Part shown: positions 26,169 through 35,110 of the stretch, piece after piece
How the letters are laid out: every line of letters starts with the position of its first letter
How positions within the stretch are numbered: the stretch's first letter is position 1
Source of the DNA: CAISIP01 sp965278985
Lineage (GTDB): Bacteria > Pseudomonadota > Gammaproteobacteria > Burkholderiales > Burkholderiaceae_C
Length of the DNA: 64,000 nucleotides
Assembly (NCBI GenBank): GCA_965278985.1
Contig: OZ257131.1
Span: forward strand, 1,550,001-1,614,000
Reading direction: 5' to 3'
Program-made: the position numbers and the translations under genes
Notes under the pieces: generated by a model
Database searches by the model: none
What the model was told of the DNA's origin: nothing
Seen by the model: the letters and a program-made list of their open reading frames with translations, nothing else

Positions 26169-26744
26169 CTAGGTCCCCGGCGGTGGCTGCCACGCCAGGC
26201 GCAGGCTTTCTGCGAAAGCGATGGGCTCCTTGGGCCACGACGCACCCTCGCCCACCCGACGCTCTCCCCGTGCAAGCAGCATTGCCGCCCGCATCACGCC
26301 GGCATGGGTGATCCAGACCACGGGCACTTCGCTTTGCAATGCCTGTTGCCAGGCCTGCTCCACACGCGCCATCAACTGCTGCACGCTCTCGCGCCCGCCA
26401 AATGCATGGTCCGCGAAATCGGCGGTCCACGCATCCAGGTCGGCGCGCGGGATGTCGCTCCAGCGCCAGCCCTCCCAGCAGCCGAAGTCCATCTCGGCCA
26501 GACGCGGATCCAGGGCGGGCGGCCCCAGGTCCGGCCGCAGGGCCTGCAGGGCCTGCGCCAGTTGCAGGCAGCGCAGCCGCGGCGAGCACCACACGGCCAG
26601 GCCCTGCGGCAATCGCGCCGCCAGCGCCTGCGCGGCACGCTGCGTGTCGGTGGCGTCCGCCTCCAGGTCCGTCGAGCCATAACAGGTGCCGGCCTCCACC
26701 AAGGGCTGTGCGTGCCGCACGAGCCAGAGCGCGCGCCCGGTCAT
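26169..26744 (-). CDS. cobC: Histidine phosphatase, CobC-like (alpha-ribazole phosphatase candidate)
   Basis: The 191-aa protein is a histidine (phosphoglycerate mutase) family phosphatase: LVRHAQP near the N-terminus carries the catalytic His, a CWEGW-containing segment follows, and THAGVMRAA supplies the second His. As the last gene of the cobalamin operon it very likely removes the phosphate from alpha-ribazole-5'-phosphate or adenosylcobalamin-5'-phosphate. The ATG at 26744 is preceded by GAAGGA. A further in-frame ATG at 26798 overlaps the cobS stop in an ATGA pattern and would add 18 residues. Confidence 0.85.
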   Translation of the reverse strand: MTGRALWLVRHAQPLVEAGTCYGSTDLEADATDTQRAAQALAARLPQGLAVWCSPRLRCLQLAQALQALRPDLGPPALDPRLAEMDFGCWEGWRWSDIPRADLDAWTADFADHAFGGRESVQQLMARVEQAWQQALQSEVPVVWITHAGVMRAAMLLARGERRVGEGASWPKEPIAFAESLRLAWQPPPGT

Positions 26745-26794
26745 GTCGTGCCATCCTTCACGCCGCGCCGGGTGTGCGCCACGGGGGCGTCCAT

Positions 26795-27598
26795 TCACCG
26801 CCCCCAGGCCAGCAGCAGCCCCAGGTAGAGCGCCAGCTCACAGACCTGTTGCGTCGCCCCCAGGCAGTCGCCCGTGAACCCCTGCAGCCGCCGCGCGAAC
26901 CAGCGCCCCATGAGCCACCAGGCCAGCGCGGCGGCCGCCACACCCGCGGGCCACACCAGCCCCGGCGCGCGCCAGGCCACCAGCGCCACGGCGGCCAGCA
27001 TCCACAACAGCGCGATGGCCAGGCTCGCGCTGCTGATCTGCTCGGCCAAGGGCTTGGACTTGGAACCCGCATCGTCGCCCACATGCCGCATGCTGCGCAC
27101 CAGCGCCAGCGGCCAGAAGCGCGATACCACGTGGGCCAGGAACAGCGCCCAGCAGGCCAGCCGCGGGTCCAAGGCTCCGAGCATCGCCACCAGCGCCACT
27201 TTGCACACCAGCGCCATCACCAGCGCGATGGCGCCGAAGGCACCGATGCGCGAATCCTTCATGATCAGCAGCGCCCGCTCCCGGTCGGCGCTGCCGCCCA
27301 GGCCATCGGCCACGTCCGCCAGCCCGTCCTCGTGGAAGGCACCGGTCAGCAACACACCGAACGCCGTGCCCAGCGCGGCCACCACCAGCGGCAGGAAGCT
27401 GCTGGCCGGCAAGGCGGCGAACAGGCCTGCGCTCAGCCAGGCGACCGCCCCCCCGACCAACCAGCCCACACCCGGGAAATGCGCGGCACTGGCCCGCAGC
27501 ATCGCCGGGCTGTAGCCCACCCAGGCCGCGAGGCGGCCGGTCACCGGCACCCGCGTGAAGAACTGCAGGGCCAGCAGGAAATGGCGCAGCGCCTGCAT
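26795..27598 (-). CDS. cobS: Adenosylcobinamide-GDP ribazoletransferase CobS
   Basis: CobS is an inner-membrane enzyme that joins adenosylcobinamide-GDP to alpha-ribazole (phosphate), closing the nucleotide loop of cobalamin. The 267-aa protein has several hydrophobic helices and the signature HEDGLADVADGLGG, with MKDSRIGAFGA and FLAHVVSRFWPL further on. It begins LLALQFFTRVPV, typical of the family. It lies seven bases downstream of cobT and leads into cobC with a near-overlap. Confidence 0.94.
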   Translation of the reverse strand: MQALRHFLLALQFFTRVPVTGRLAAWVGYSPAMLRASAAHFPGVGWLVGGAVAWLSAGLFAALPASSFLPLVVAALGTAFGVLLTGAFHEDGLADVADGLGGSADRERALLIMKDSRIGAFGAIALVMALVCKVALVAMLGALDPRLACWALFLAHVVSRFWPLALVRSMRHVGDDAGSKSKPLAEQISSASLAIALLWMLAAVALVAWRAPGLVWPAGVAAAALAWWLMGRWFARRLQGFTGDCLGATQQVCELALYLGLLLAWGR

Positions 27599-27605
27599 GG
27601 CGCCT

Positions 27606-28694
27606 TCAGGCCGACGGCGCTTGCGCGGGTGGCGCCTGCACCGGCAGCGCCTCCGACACGCCAGCGCTTTCGAAGCTGGCCATCTCTTCCAGCAGCCTGC
27701 AGGCCGATACCAGCAACGGCCAGGCCAGCGCGGCCCCGGAGCCCTCACCCAACCGCAGGCCCATGTCCAGCAACGGCGACACCCCCAGGTGACCCAGCAT
27801 CGCCGCATGGCCGCGCTCGCCCGAGCGGTGCGCGAACACGCAGCGCTGCAGCACACGCGGCTGCAGCGCATGGGCCACCAGCACGGCCGCCGTGGTGATG
27901 AATCCGTCCACCAGCACCACGCGGCGCTCCAGCGCGGCCTGCAGCACAGCGCCCACCATCGTGGCGATCTCGAAGCCACCCATCGCGGCCAGCACCTGCA
28001 GGGGTTCCTGCACCTCGGCGTGGCGCTGCAACACCTCGCGCAAAACCGCAATCTTCCGCTCCACGGCCGCCGCGTCCAGGCCAGTGCCCGACCCGGTGCA
28101 GTCCGCGATGTCCCGCCCCGCCAGCCGCGCCAGCAGCAGCGACGCCGCCGAGGTGTTGCCGATGCCCATCTCGCCCAGCAACAGCGCGTTGCCGGGCAAC
28201 TGCTGCACCAGCGCACGCCCCTGGGTGATGGCCGCTTGGCACTGCGCCAGGGACATCGCGGGTTGCCGGGACGCATCGGCCGTGCCCGGACCGAGCTTGC
28301 GCAACAGCAGGTGCGGCCCCAGCGGGTCGTTGCACGGGTGCGGCGCGACCTCACGCGCCACGCCACAGTCCACCACCGTGAGCGCGATGCCGTGCTGGCG
28401 CGCCAGCACATTCGCCGCGGCGCCGCCGGCGAGAAAGTTCTGCACCATCTGCCAGGTCACGTCACTGGGATAGGCCGAGACCCCCCGTGCCGCCAGGCCG
28501 TGGTCGGCGGCGAACACCACCAGCTGCGGCTGCTGCAGCCGCGGCCGTTCCGTGCCCTGGATTTCGCCCAGGCGGCGCGCCAGCAGCTCCAAGGCGCCGA
28601 GCGCGCCCAGCGGCTTGGTCTTGTGGTCGAGGGCGTGCTGCAGCGCGGCGCGCAGCGTGGGATCGTCGATGTCAGGCAGGTTGGGAATCAGCAT
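27606..28694 (-). CDS. cobT: Nicotinate-nucleotide--dimethylbenzimidazole phosphoribosyltransferase CobT
   Basis: CobT makes alpha-ribazole-5'-phosphate, the activated lower ligand of B12, from nicotinate mononucleotide and 5,6-dimethylbenzimidazole. The 362-aa protein has the N-terminal TKPLGALGALE, VVFAADHGLAARGVSAYP, the GIGNTSAAS substrate loop and the C-terminal LGEGSGAALAWPLL, whose Glu is the expected catalytic base. I used the ATG at 28694 (MLIPNLPDID). A TTG at 28712, immediately after the cobQ stop, would add six residues; neither start has a strong ribosome-binding site. No bluB gene for making dimethylbenzimidazole is present here. Confidence 0.93.
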   Translation of the reverse strand: MLIPNLPDIDDPTLRAALQHALDHKTKPLGALGALELLARRLGEIQGTERPRLQQPQLVVFAADHGLAARGVSAYPSDVTWQMVQNFLAGGAAANVLARQHGIALTVVDCGVAREVAPHPCNDPLGPHLLLRKLGPGTADASRQPAMSLAQCQAAITQGRALVQQLPGNALLLGEMGIGNTSAASLLLARLAGRDIADCTGSGTGLDAAAVERKIAVLREVLQRHAEVQEPLQVLAAMGGFEIATMVGAVLQAALERRVVLVDGFITTAAVLVAHALQPRVLQRCVFAHRSGERGHAAMLGHLGVSPLLDMGLRLGEGSGAALAWPLLVSACRLLEEMASFESAGVSEALPVQAPPAQAPSA

Positions 28695-28712
28695 GTGCAA
28701 GGCAGTGGGCAA

Positions 28713-30203
28713 TCAGGATGCCGCCGGGCTAGGGAGGAGGAGGTTCTGCAGCACGCCCGGCGCGAAGTGCTGTTCCACATAGTCCGCCAGCCCCTCGAAC
28801 ACGGCGTCCAGCGTGGGTGTGGCCACGCCGAACAGGGCCTGCAGCACCTGCGGATTCTCCAGCAGGCCGTGGAGGTAGAAGCCCAGCACGTTGCCCGCGT
28901 CGTTCTGCCAGCCCAGGCCGTCGGGCAGCGCTGCATGCGCCCGCACACCGGCCTGCCGCAGCCCCTCGTGCGCCTGCGTCTGGCCATGGTGGATCTCATA
29001 CCCCTGCACGTCCACACCCGACAGGGCCTGCCAGGCACCGTGCAAGGCGTGGAAACGCGTGGCGGTGTGCCGCACCGTCTTGTCGCGGTCGAACAGCGTG
29101 ACCAGCGGCAGCAGGCCCAGGCCGGGCGCATTGCCGTCGATGCCATGCGGGTCGACCAGCGCCTCGCCCAGCACCTGCAGCCCACCGCAGATGCCCAGCA
29201 CCCGGCCACCTGCATCGGCATGCGCGTTGACGGCGGCATCCAGACCCTGCGCACGCAGCCAGGCCAGGTCGCCGCTGGTGTGCTTGGAGCCGGGCAGCAC
29301 GACCCAGTCCTGCGGCTGCAGGCCGGCGAGTTGGCCCGGATGGCGCACCCACACCAGCCGCAGGCCCGGCACGTTCTTCAGCGGCTGGAACTCGTCGAGG
29401 TTGCTGATGCGCGGCCACGCGACCACGGCCACCACCGTGTCGCGCACGGCCCCGGTCCGCGCCGGGCCCTGGACCGTGCGGTCGTCGAAGACACCGTCCT
29501 CCTCCGGAAGTCCGTGCTGCCACCACATGGGCAGGGTGGCGACCGTGGGCACGCCGGTCATCTGCTCCAGCATCTGCGGGCCGGGCGCCAGCAGCGCCGC
29601 GTCACCGCGGAACTTGTTCAACACGAAGCCGCGCAGCAGCGCGCGTTCGGCCTCGGGCAGCAGCGCCCAGGTGCCGTAGAGGTGGGCGAAGGCGCCGCCG
29701 CGGTCGATGTCGGTCACCAGCAGGCAGGCGGCGTTGGCATGCCGCGCCACACGCATGTTCACGATGTCGCTGTCGGACAGGTTGATCTCGGCCGGCGAGC
29801 CCGCGCCCTCGATGACCACCACGTCGTATTCCGCGCGCAAATCGTCCAGCGCCCGCGCAACCGTGGGCCAGACGCTGGCACTGCGGCCGCGCCAGGGCAT
29901 GCGCGAAAGTCCTTCATCGACCTGCCCCATGAGCACGACCTGGCTGTGCGTGTCGTGTTCGGGCTTGAGCAGCAGCGGGTTCATGCGCACCTCGGGCTGG
30001 GCGCGCGCGGCCAGGGCCTGGAAATACTGGGCGCTGCCGATCTCGCCGCCCGCCACCACGCGCGCGTTGTTGCTCATGTTCTGCGCCTTGAAAGGCGCCA
30101 CGCGCAGGCCCTGGCGGGCGTACCAGCGGCACAGGGCGGTGGTGAGCCAGCTCTTGCCCGCGCCGCTGGTCGTGCCCAGCACCATCACGCAAGCTGCGGT
30201 CAT
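28713..30203 (-). CDS. cobQ: Cobyric acid synthase CobQ
   Basis: CobQ uses glutamine and ATP to amidate four side chains of adenosylcobyrinic acid a,c-diamide, yielding adenosylcobyric acid. The 496-aa protein begins with a dethiobiotin-synthetase-like ATP domain (VLGTTSGAGKSWL, KAQNMSNNARV), followed by a class I glutamine amidotransferase domain. The nucleophile Cys is in GRVLGICGGLQVLG and the general-base His in GFYLHGLLENP. The start at 30203 overlaps the cobD stop in an ATGA, indicating translational coupling. Confidence 0.95.
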   Translation of the reverse strand: MTAACVMVLGTTSGAGKSWLTTALCRWYARQGLRVAPFKAQNMSNNARVVAGGEIGSAQYFQALAARAQPEVRMNPLLLKPEHDTHSQVVLMGQVDEGLSRMPWRGRSASVWPTVARALDDLRAEYDVVVIEGAGSPAEINLSDSDIVNMRVARHANAACLLVTDIDRGGAFAHLYGTWALLPEAERALLRGFVLNKFRGDAALLAPGPQMLEQMTGVPTVATLPMWWQHGLPEEDGVFDDRTVQGPARTGAVRDTVVAVVAWPRISNLDEFQPLKNVPGLRLVWVRHPGQLAGLQPQDWVVLPGSKHTSGDLAWLRAQGLDAAVNAHADAGGRVLGICGGLQVLGEALVDPHGIDGNAPGLGLLPLVTLFDRDKTVRHTATRFHALHGAWQALSGVDVQGYEIHHGQTQAHEGLRQAGVRAHAALPDGLGWQNDAGNVLGFYLHGLLENPQVLQALFGVATPTLDAVFEGLADYVEQHFAPGVLQNLLLPSPAAS

Positions 30204-31183
30204 GGCGTGCCTCCCATCGACAACATGCCGGTGACCAACACCACCAGCGCCGCACCCAGTACCAGCGCCCATTCCGCCACCCGCAGCGCGCGCCGCGTGT
30301 CCGCTGGCAAAGGACCCCGCCCGTTGGCATTGAGGATGTAGACGCCCGGCTTGCGCAGGCGCAGGCCGAGGGCGAGCGCCAGCGCCGCCATGGGCCAGCC
30401 ACTGTTGGGCGACGGCGTGCGCCGTGCCTCGCGCCGCAGTCCCCGCAGCCACAGGCGGCCCGCCGCGAAGGCCACCAGCACGGCCGTGATGCGTGCCGGC
30501 AGCCAGGACGCCACGTCGTCGGCGCGCGCCGCCCACTTGCCGGCCCAGGCCCAGTCGCGGCCCTGCCGCAGGCCCGGGTAGCCCCACATCGCATCCGCCG
30601 TGTTGGCGAATCGGTACAGCGCCGCACCCGGCAGCCCGGCCAGCAGGAACCAGCACAGCGGTGCCACCACCGAGTCGTTGAGGTTCTCGGCCAGGGACTC
30701 GATGGCAGTCTCACGCACCTCGCCGGCCTGCAGGCGGCTGGCATCCCGGCTCGCCAGGTGGCCCAGCCGTGCACGCCCGGCCTGCAGCGATGCGTCCAGC
30801 GCCGTTTCCACCGCCTGCACCTCCTGGCGCAGCATGCGCCAGGCCAGCAGCGGCTTGAGCAACAGGCCCAGCAGCAGTGCTGCACCGACGGCCTGCCACC
30901 CGCCGAGCGCGGCCCAGCGCAGCAGCAGCCACTGCAGGCCAGCGGCCACGGCGACGCTCAAGAGCGCCAGCAGCCACCACGCCAGCGCACCGCGCGCGAA
31001 GGCGCGCAGGTCGCGCCGGCCCGGCACGCGTGGCAGCACCCACGCCGCGCACGCCTCCAGCCCACGGCCCATCCACGCCACCGGATGCCAGCGCAGCGGC
31101 GGCTCGCCCCACCAGCGGTCCACCAGCAGCGCCGCGACCAGCGCCAACACGGGCCACCACGAAGGCGCGTCGGCGAAGAGCAT
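30200..31183 (-). CDS. cobD: Adenosylcobinamide-phosphate synthase CobD (CbiB)
   Basis: This membrane enzyme attaches aminopropanol (or its phosphate) to adenosylcobyric acid. The 327-aa protein is rich in hydrophobic helices and shows the CbiB signatures: LLVDRWWGEPPLRWHPVAWMGR at the N-terminus, AIESLAENLNDSVVAPLCW in the middle and RFANTADAMWGYP. It is not the pyridoxal enzyme CobD of Salmonella; the symbol follows Pseudomonas usage. The stop overlaps the cobQ start. Confidence 0.94.
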   Translation of the reverse strand: MLFADAPSWWPVLALVAALLVDRWWGEPPLRWHPVAWMGRGLEACAAWVLPRVPGRRDLRAFARGALAWWLLALLSVAVAAGLQWLLLRWAALGGWQAVGAALLLGLLLKPLLAWRMLRQEVQAVETALDASLQAGRARLGHLASRDASRLQAGEVRETAIESLAENLNDSVVAPLCWFLLAGLPGAALYRFANTADAMWGYPGLRQGRDWAWAGKWAARADDVASWLPARITAVLVAFAAGRLWLRGLRREARRTPSPNSGWPMAALALALGLRLRKPGVYILNANGRGPLPADTRRALRVAEWALVLGAALVVLVTGMLSMGGTP

Positions 31184-31185
31184 GC

Positions 31186-31755
31186 TCAGTCTTCGATGCC
31201 GCGCTGCGCCGGAATGCCGGCGTTGAAAGCGTGCTTGACCTTGACCATCTCGGTCACGGTATCGGCCAGCGCGATGATCTCCTGCGGGCAACGCCGCCCG
31301 GTCAGCACCACGTGCACCTCGCGTGGCCGCGAGCGCAGCGTCTCCAGCACGTCTTCCAGCGGCAGCCAGCCGTAGATGAGCGGATAGGTGATCTCGTCGA
31401 GCACCACCAGGAAGTGCTCCCCGGCCAGGATGGTCGCGCGCGCTTTCTGCCACCCTTGCCGTGCGAGCTCCGCGGAGTGTTCGAGGTCCTGGCTCTTCCA
31501 GCTGAAGCCGTCCCCCAGGCCCTCGATGGGGATGCCGATCTGCTCGAACATGCGGTGTTCGCCAAAACGTGCCGAGGGCACCTTCATGAACTGGTAGATC
31601 TTCACGGCCTTGCCGCGGCCATGGGCGCGTAGCGCCAGGCCGAAGGCGGCGGTGCTCTTGCCCTTGCCGTCGCCGGTGTTCACCAGCACCAGGCCACGGC
31701 GCTCGCCCTCCGCCTTGTCGTAGGGCTTCACCGTGGGGGGTGTCTCGATCTGCAT
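31186..31755 (-). CDS. cobO: Corrinoid adenosyltransferase CobO (BtuR/CobA type)
   Basis: CobO transfers the adenosyl group from ATP to the reduced cobalt of corrinoids and serves both new synthesis and salvage. The 189-aa protein has the P-loop TGDGKGKSTAAFG, YQFMKVPSARFGE, the conserved VVLDEITYPLIYGWL and VVLTGRRCPQEII. The ATG at 31755 gives MQIETPPTVK. It is separated by 22 bases from the upstream ABC ATPase gene and by two bases from cobD. Confidence 0.95.
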   Translation of the reverse strand: MQIETPPTVKPYDKAEGERRGLVLVNTGDGKGKSTAAFGLALRAHGRGKAVKIYQFMKVPSARFGEHRMFEQIGIPIEGLGDGFSWKSQDLEHSAELARQGWQKARATILAGEHFLVVLDEITYPLIYGWLPLEDVLETLRSRPREVHVVLTGRRCPQEIIALADTVTEMVKVKHAFNAGIPAQRGIED

Positions 31756-31777
31756 GATGGGGTGCGCCTCCTTGCGC

Positions 31778-32590
31778 TCAGGAATCCGTGGAGAGATGGG
31801 GGATGGCGACCCAGCCGCCCGCGATCGCATGGATGCGCACCCGGCCGTCGAAGACCTGCACCAGCTCGGCATGCGTCGCGGCATCGGCGCAGTCGCCGTG
31901 GTGCAGCACCCTGCCCTGCGCCATGACCACCAGCCGCTGCGCATGCAGCGCCACCGACAACTCGTGCAGCACGCTCACCACCGTGCGGCCCTCGGCCACC
32001 AGGGCCTGCACGATGGCGATCCAGTCGGCCTGGTGCGGCGGGTCCAGGTTGGCCAGCGGCTCGTCCATCAGCAACACCTCGGCCTGCACGGCCAGCGCCC
32101 GCGCCAGCAGCACGCGCTGGCGTTCGCCGCCGGAGAGCTGGCCCAGCGGGCGGGTGCGCCATTCCCAGGCCTGCGTGGCGCGCAGCGCCTCTTCCACGGC
32201 CGCGGTGTCGGCCGCGCTGGCCGTCGCCAGCCACGGCTGGTGCGGCAGGCGGCCGAGCATGGCGACGTCCCACACCGTCAGGTCGTCGGCGCTGCGCTGG
32301 TTCTGGCCGAGCCAGGACAGCAGACGGGCACGTGCCTTGCCCGGATAGGTGGACAAGGACTGGCCCATGAGATCCACCGTGCCCGCCGCCATGGCCGCGT
32401 GCGGCAGCAGGCCGGCCAGCGCCTGCAGCAGCGTGGACTTGCCGGCGCCGTTGGGCCCGACGATGCTGGTCCACCGGCCGCGCAGCAGGCCCAGGTCCAC
32501 GCCGTGCAGCACCTCGGCCGTGTCCAGCCGCACGCGCAGGCCGCGAGCCGACAGTGCCGACAGTGCCGACGTGTCCCGCAACGCACTCAT
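31778..32590 (-). CDS. btuD: Cobalamin ABC transporter ATPase BtuD
   Basis: This is the ATPase of a FecCD/BtuCD-type importer. The 270-aa protein has Walker A GPNGAGKSTLLQALAGL, the signature LSGGERQRVLLARAL, Walker B VLLMDEPLANLD and the switch His in SVLHELSVALHAQ. Its place among btuC, btuF and cob genes under a B12 riboswitch points to corrinoid uptake. A heme or siderophore role would be the alternative for this family, but the context argues against it. Its start overlaps the btuC stop. Confidence 0.92.
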   Translation of the reverse strand: MSALRDTSALSALSARGLRVRLDTAEVLHGVDLGLLRGRWTSIVGPNGAGKSTLLQALAGLLPHAAMAAGTVDLMGQSLSTYPGKARARLLSWLGQNQRSADDLTVWDVAMLGRLPHQPWLATASAADTAAVEEALRATQAWEWRTRPLGQLSGGERQRVLLARALAVQAEVLLMDEPLANLDPPHQADWIAIVQALVAEGRTVVSVLHELSVALHAQRLVVMAQGRVLHHGDCADAATHAELVQVFDGRVRIHAIAGGWVAIPHLSTDS

Positions 32591-33642
32591 GAGAACGCGC
32601 CTCCCACCGAACGCCGGTGCATCAGCCACAGCAGGTAGCCGCCCCCCAGCAGCGCCGTGAGGATGCCCACGGCCAGCTCCTGCGGCGACACCAGCCAGCG
32701 CGCCAGGATGTCGGCGCCCAGCAGCAGCACGCCACCGGCCAGGCAACTGAGCCAGGCCAGGCGCGCATGGCCGGTCTTGAGGATGGAGCGCACCAGATGC
32801 GGCGCCGCCAGGCCCACGAAAGCGATCAGCCCTGTCTGCGCCACGGCCGCGCCGGTGGCCAGTGCCAGCACGCCCACCAGCGCCGCGCGCAGCCGCGCCA
32901 GCGGCAGGCCCAGGCTCAGGGCCGTGGCCTCGCCCAGCGACAGACCGTCCAGCACGGGGCTCAACACCCACGCCAGGCCCATGCAACACACCCAGGTCGC
33001 GGCCATCACACCGCAGGCCGACCAGCCCACATAACCGGTGCTGCCCAGCATGAAGGACTGCATGTTCTGCAGCAGGTCGGGCCGCGCCAGCATGATCAGG
33101 TCCTTGACCGCACCCAGCACCACACCCACGATCACGCCGGCCAGCAGCAGCCGCAGCGTGTGTTGCACGCCGCGCGCGAGCATCAGTGTCAACAGCACGC
33201 CCACCACCGCACCCACGAAGGCGCCGCCCGTGAGCCCCAGCCGCGTGACCCACTGCGTGGCGAACGGCGACAGGCCGAAGACCACCAGCGACACCGCCAC
33301 GCCCAGCGAGGCGCCCGAGGCGCTGCCCAGCAGGTAGGGGTCGGCCAGCGGGTTGCGGAACAGGCCTTGCGCCACGGCCCCGGCCAGGCCCAGCAAGGCA
33401 CCCGCGAGCCAGGCGCCCAGGCTGCGCGGCAGCCGGATGTCCCACACGATCTGCAGCGCCACCGGGTCGCGCGCGGCCTGCCACACGCTGTCGAAACCCG
33501 TGCTGCCCACGCTCGCGCCCAACAGCACCAGCGCCCCGCCCACCAGCAGCAGGGCCCAGCCGAGCCAGAGGACGCCGCGGCTCGGCGGCATGGCCGTGCG
33601 CACGGTGTCTGCTTCGGCCTCGGTGGCGGGTGCGAAGCTCAT
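32587..33642 (-). CDS. btuC: Cobalamin ABC transporter permease BtuC
   Basis: This is a FecCD-family inner-membrane permease expected to form a dimer with about ten helices per subunit. The 351-aa protein carries WDIRLPRSLGAWLAGALLGLAGAVAQGLFRNPLADPYLLGSASGA, the hallmark of the family, and later AQTGLIAFVGLAAPHLVR, the coupling segment that contacts the ATPase. It partners with btuD and btuF. The stop and the btuD start overlap by four bases, as do its own start and the btuF stop. Confidence 0.92.
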   Translation of the reverse strand: MSFAPATEAEADTVRTAMPPSRGVLWLGWALLLVGGALVLLGASVGSTGFDSVWQAARDPVALQIVWDIRLPRSLGAWLAGALLGLAGAVAQGLFRNPLADPYLLGSASGASLGVAVSLVVFGLSPFATQWVTRLGLTGGAFVGAVVGVLLTLMLARGVQHTLRLLLAGVIVGVVLGAVKDLIMLARPDLLQNMQSFMLGSTGYVGWSACGVMAATWVCCMGLAWVLSPVLDGLSLGEATALSLGLPLARLRAALVGVLALATGAAVAQTGLIAFVGLAAPHLVRSILKTGHARLAWLSCLAGGVLLLGADILARWLVSPQELAVGILTALLGGGYLLWLMHRRSVGGAFS

Positions 33643-34529
33643 GGACGAGCCGCCTTCTCGCGCAGGCACTGCGCCATGATGCGCGCGGCCTCGGCCATGC
33701 GCGGGCCGGGCCGCACCAGCACATCGGAGTCCTCGGACCGGAAGCGGCACACGCGCTGCTCGCGCATCGCCCGCATCGCGGCCCAGCCCGGGCGCTCGGG
33801 CATGCCCAGGTAACCGCGCTCGTTGACCATGATCAGGTCGGGCGCGGCACGCACCACGTACTCGGGATTGAGCTTGGGAAACGGCCCCAGGCTGGGCGGC
33901 ACGATGTTCTGCACCCCCAGCCGCGCCATGGTCTCGCCGATGAAGGACGAAGCACCCGCTGCGTACGGTCCGCTGTTGACCTCGTAGTAGACGCGCGTGC
34001 CCTTGACCGACGCGGGCAGGGACTGCGCGGCTGCCGTGACGGCCGCATCGATCTCGCGCCACACGCGCTGCGCATCGGCCACCCCCAGCAGTTCGCCCAC
34101 CACGCCCAGCACCCGCTGTACGTCGACCTGGTTCTTGGGCTCCAGCGCCAGCACCTTCAGGCCCAGGGCCTCCAGGCGTTCGCTTGCGCGCGAGCTGCTG
34201 GCGAGCAGCACCACGTCCGGCTTCAGGGCCACCACGGCCTCGATGTTCGGGTCCAGCCCGCCGCCCACCTTGGGCAGGCCGGGAATGCTGGCCGGGAAGT
34301 TGGAATACCGGTCCGTGCCCACGATGCGCTGGCACTGGCCCAGCGCGCAGACGGTCTCCGTCAGCGAGGGCAGCAGCGTGACGATGCGCTGCGGCGGCTT
34401 GTCGAACTCCACCACCACGCCCCGGTCGTCCTTGAGCTGCAGGGCCTGCGCGGCCCCCGCCAGCAGCAAGGACGCCACCGCCACCTGCACGCACCCCGCC
34501 GCCACCCTGCACCACCGTTCCACGCTCAT
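33639..34529 (-). CDS. btuF: Periplasmic cobalamin-binding protein BtuF
   Basis: BtuF captures corrinoids in the periplasm and delivers them to BtuCD. The 296-aa protein starts with a signal peptide (VAVASLLLAGAAQA) and then has the class III binding-protein pattern: RIVTLLPSLTETVCALG in lobe one, LKPDVVLLASSSRASERLEALG, and a second lobe ending in RPGPRMAEAARIMAQCL. The first mature residues QLKDDRGVVVEFDKPPQRIV are typical of the family. A second, signal-less relative lies at 35100, so this one is the probable transporter component. Confidence 0.9.
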   Translation of the reverse strand: MSVERWCRVAAGCVQVAVASLLLAGAAQALQLKDDRGVVVEFDKPPQRIVTLLPSLTETVCALGQCQRIVGTDRYSNFPASIPGLPKVGGGLDPNIEAVVALKPDVVLLASSSRASERLEALGLKVLALEPKNQVDVQRVLGVVGELLGVADAQRVWREIDAAVTAAAQSLPASVKGTRVYYEVNSGPYAAGASSFIGETMARLGVQNIVPPSLGPFPKLNPEYVVRAAPDLIMVNERGYLGMPERPGWAAMRAMREQRVCRFRSEDSDVLVRPGPRMAEAARIMAQCLREKAARP

Positions 34530-35110
34530 GTCCCGTCCTTCACCACCAGCGGCAGTCCCGCCACCATCAGGCTCACCCGCACGCAGCGGCTGGCCACCTG
34601 CTGGTTCAACCATCCCAATGCATCCACGAAGGCCCGCGTCTCGGCGCCCATCGGGATCACCCCCAGGCCGATCTCGTTGCCGACCAGCACCACCGGCCCG
34701 GGCAGCGGGTCCAGCGCAGCCAGCAGGGCGTCGATGGCCTGTGCGGCAGCCGCCGCGTCCGGCGCCGGCGCACCGCCTGCCGGCATGCGCAGGTTCGTGA
34801 GCCACAGCGTCAGGCAATCCACGACCACCAGCGTGTCCGGGCGGCTGTGGGCCCGCAGCGTGCCGGCAAGGTCCAGTGGTTCCTCCACGGTGCGCATGCG
34901 CGGCACGCGTCGCCGGCGGTCTTCCTGGTGGCGCGCGATGCGCTGCGCCATTTCCTCGTCCCAGGCGCGCGCTGTCGCCACCAGCACGGCCCGGTGGTCC
35001 GGGGAACGTGCCAGCCACGCCTGCGCCAGCGCTTCGGCACGGCGCGACTTGCCGCTGCGCTGTCCGCCCAGCAGCAGTTCGCTGTGCGCCACATGCAGCT
35101 CAGCGGCCAT
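34526..35110 (-). CDS. cobU: Adenosylcobinamide kinase / guanylyltransferase CobU
   Basis: CobU phosphorylates adenosylcobinamide and adds GMP, activating it for CobS. This makes it important for salvaging cobinamide. The 194-aa protein has the P-loop GGQRSGKS at residues 15-22, ATARAWDEEMAQRIARHQ with the guanylate-carrying His, VVDCLTLWLTNL and VGNEIGLGVIPMG. The gene begins ten bases inside the end of the upstream BtuF-like gene, so the two are likely coupled. An alternative start would be upstream of MAAEL within that overlap. Confidence 0.94.
   Translation of the reverse strand: MAAELHVAHSELLLGGQRSGKSRRAEALAQAWLARSPDHRAVLVATARAWDEEMAQRIARHQEDRRRRVPRMRTVEEPLDLAGTLRAHSRPDTLVVVDCLTLWLTNLRMPAGGAPAPDAAAAAQAIDALLAALDPLPGPVVLVGNEIGLGVIPMGAETRAFVDALGWLNQQVASRCVRVSLMVAGLPLVVKDGT

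Noticed and set aside
27555..30341. 928-codon plus-strand frame opposite cobT and cobQ
   Set aside because: It is an antisense shadow; the sense strand carries clear cobalamin enzymes.
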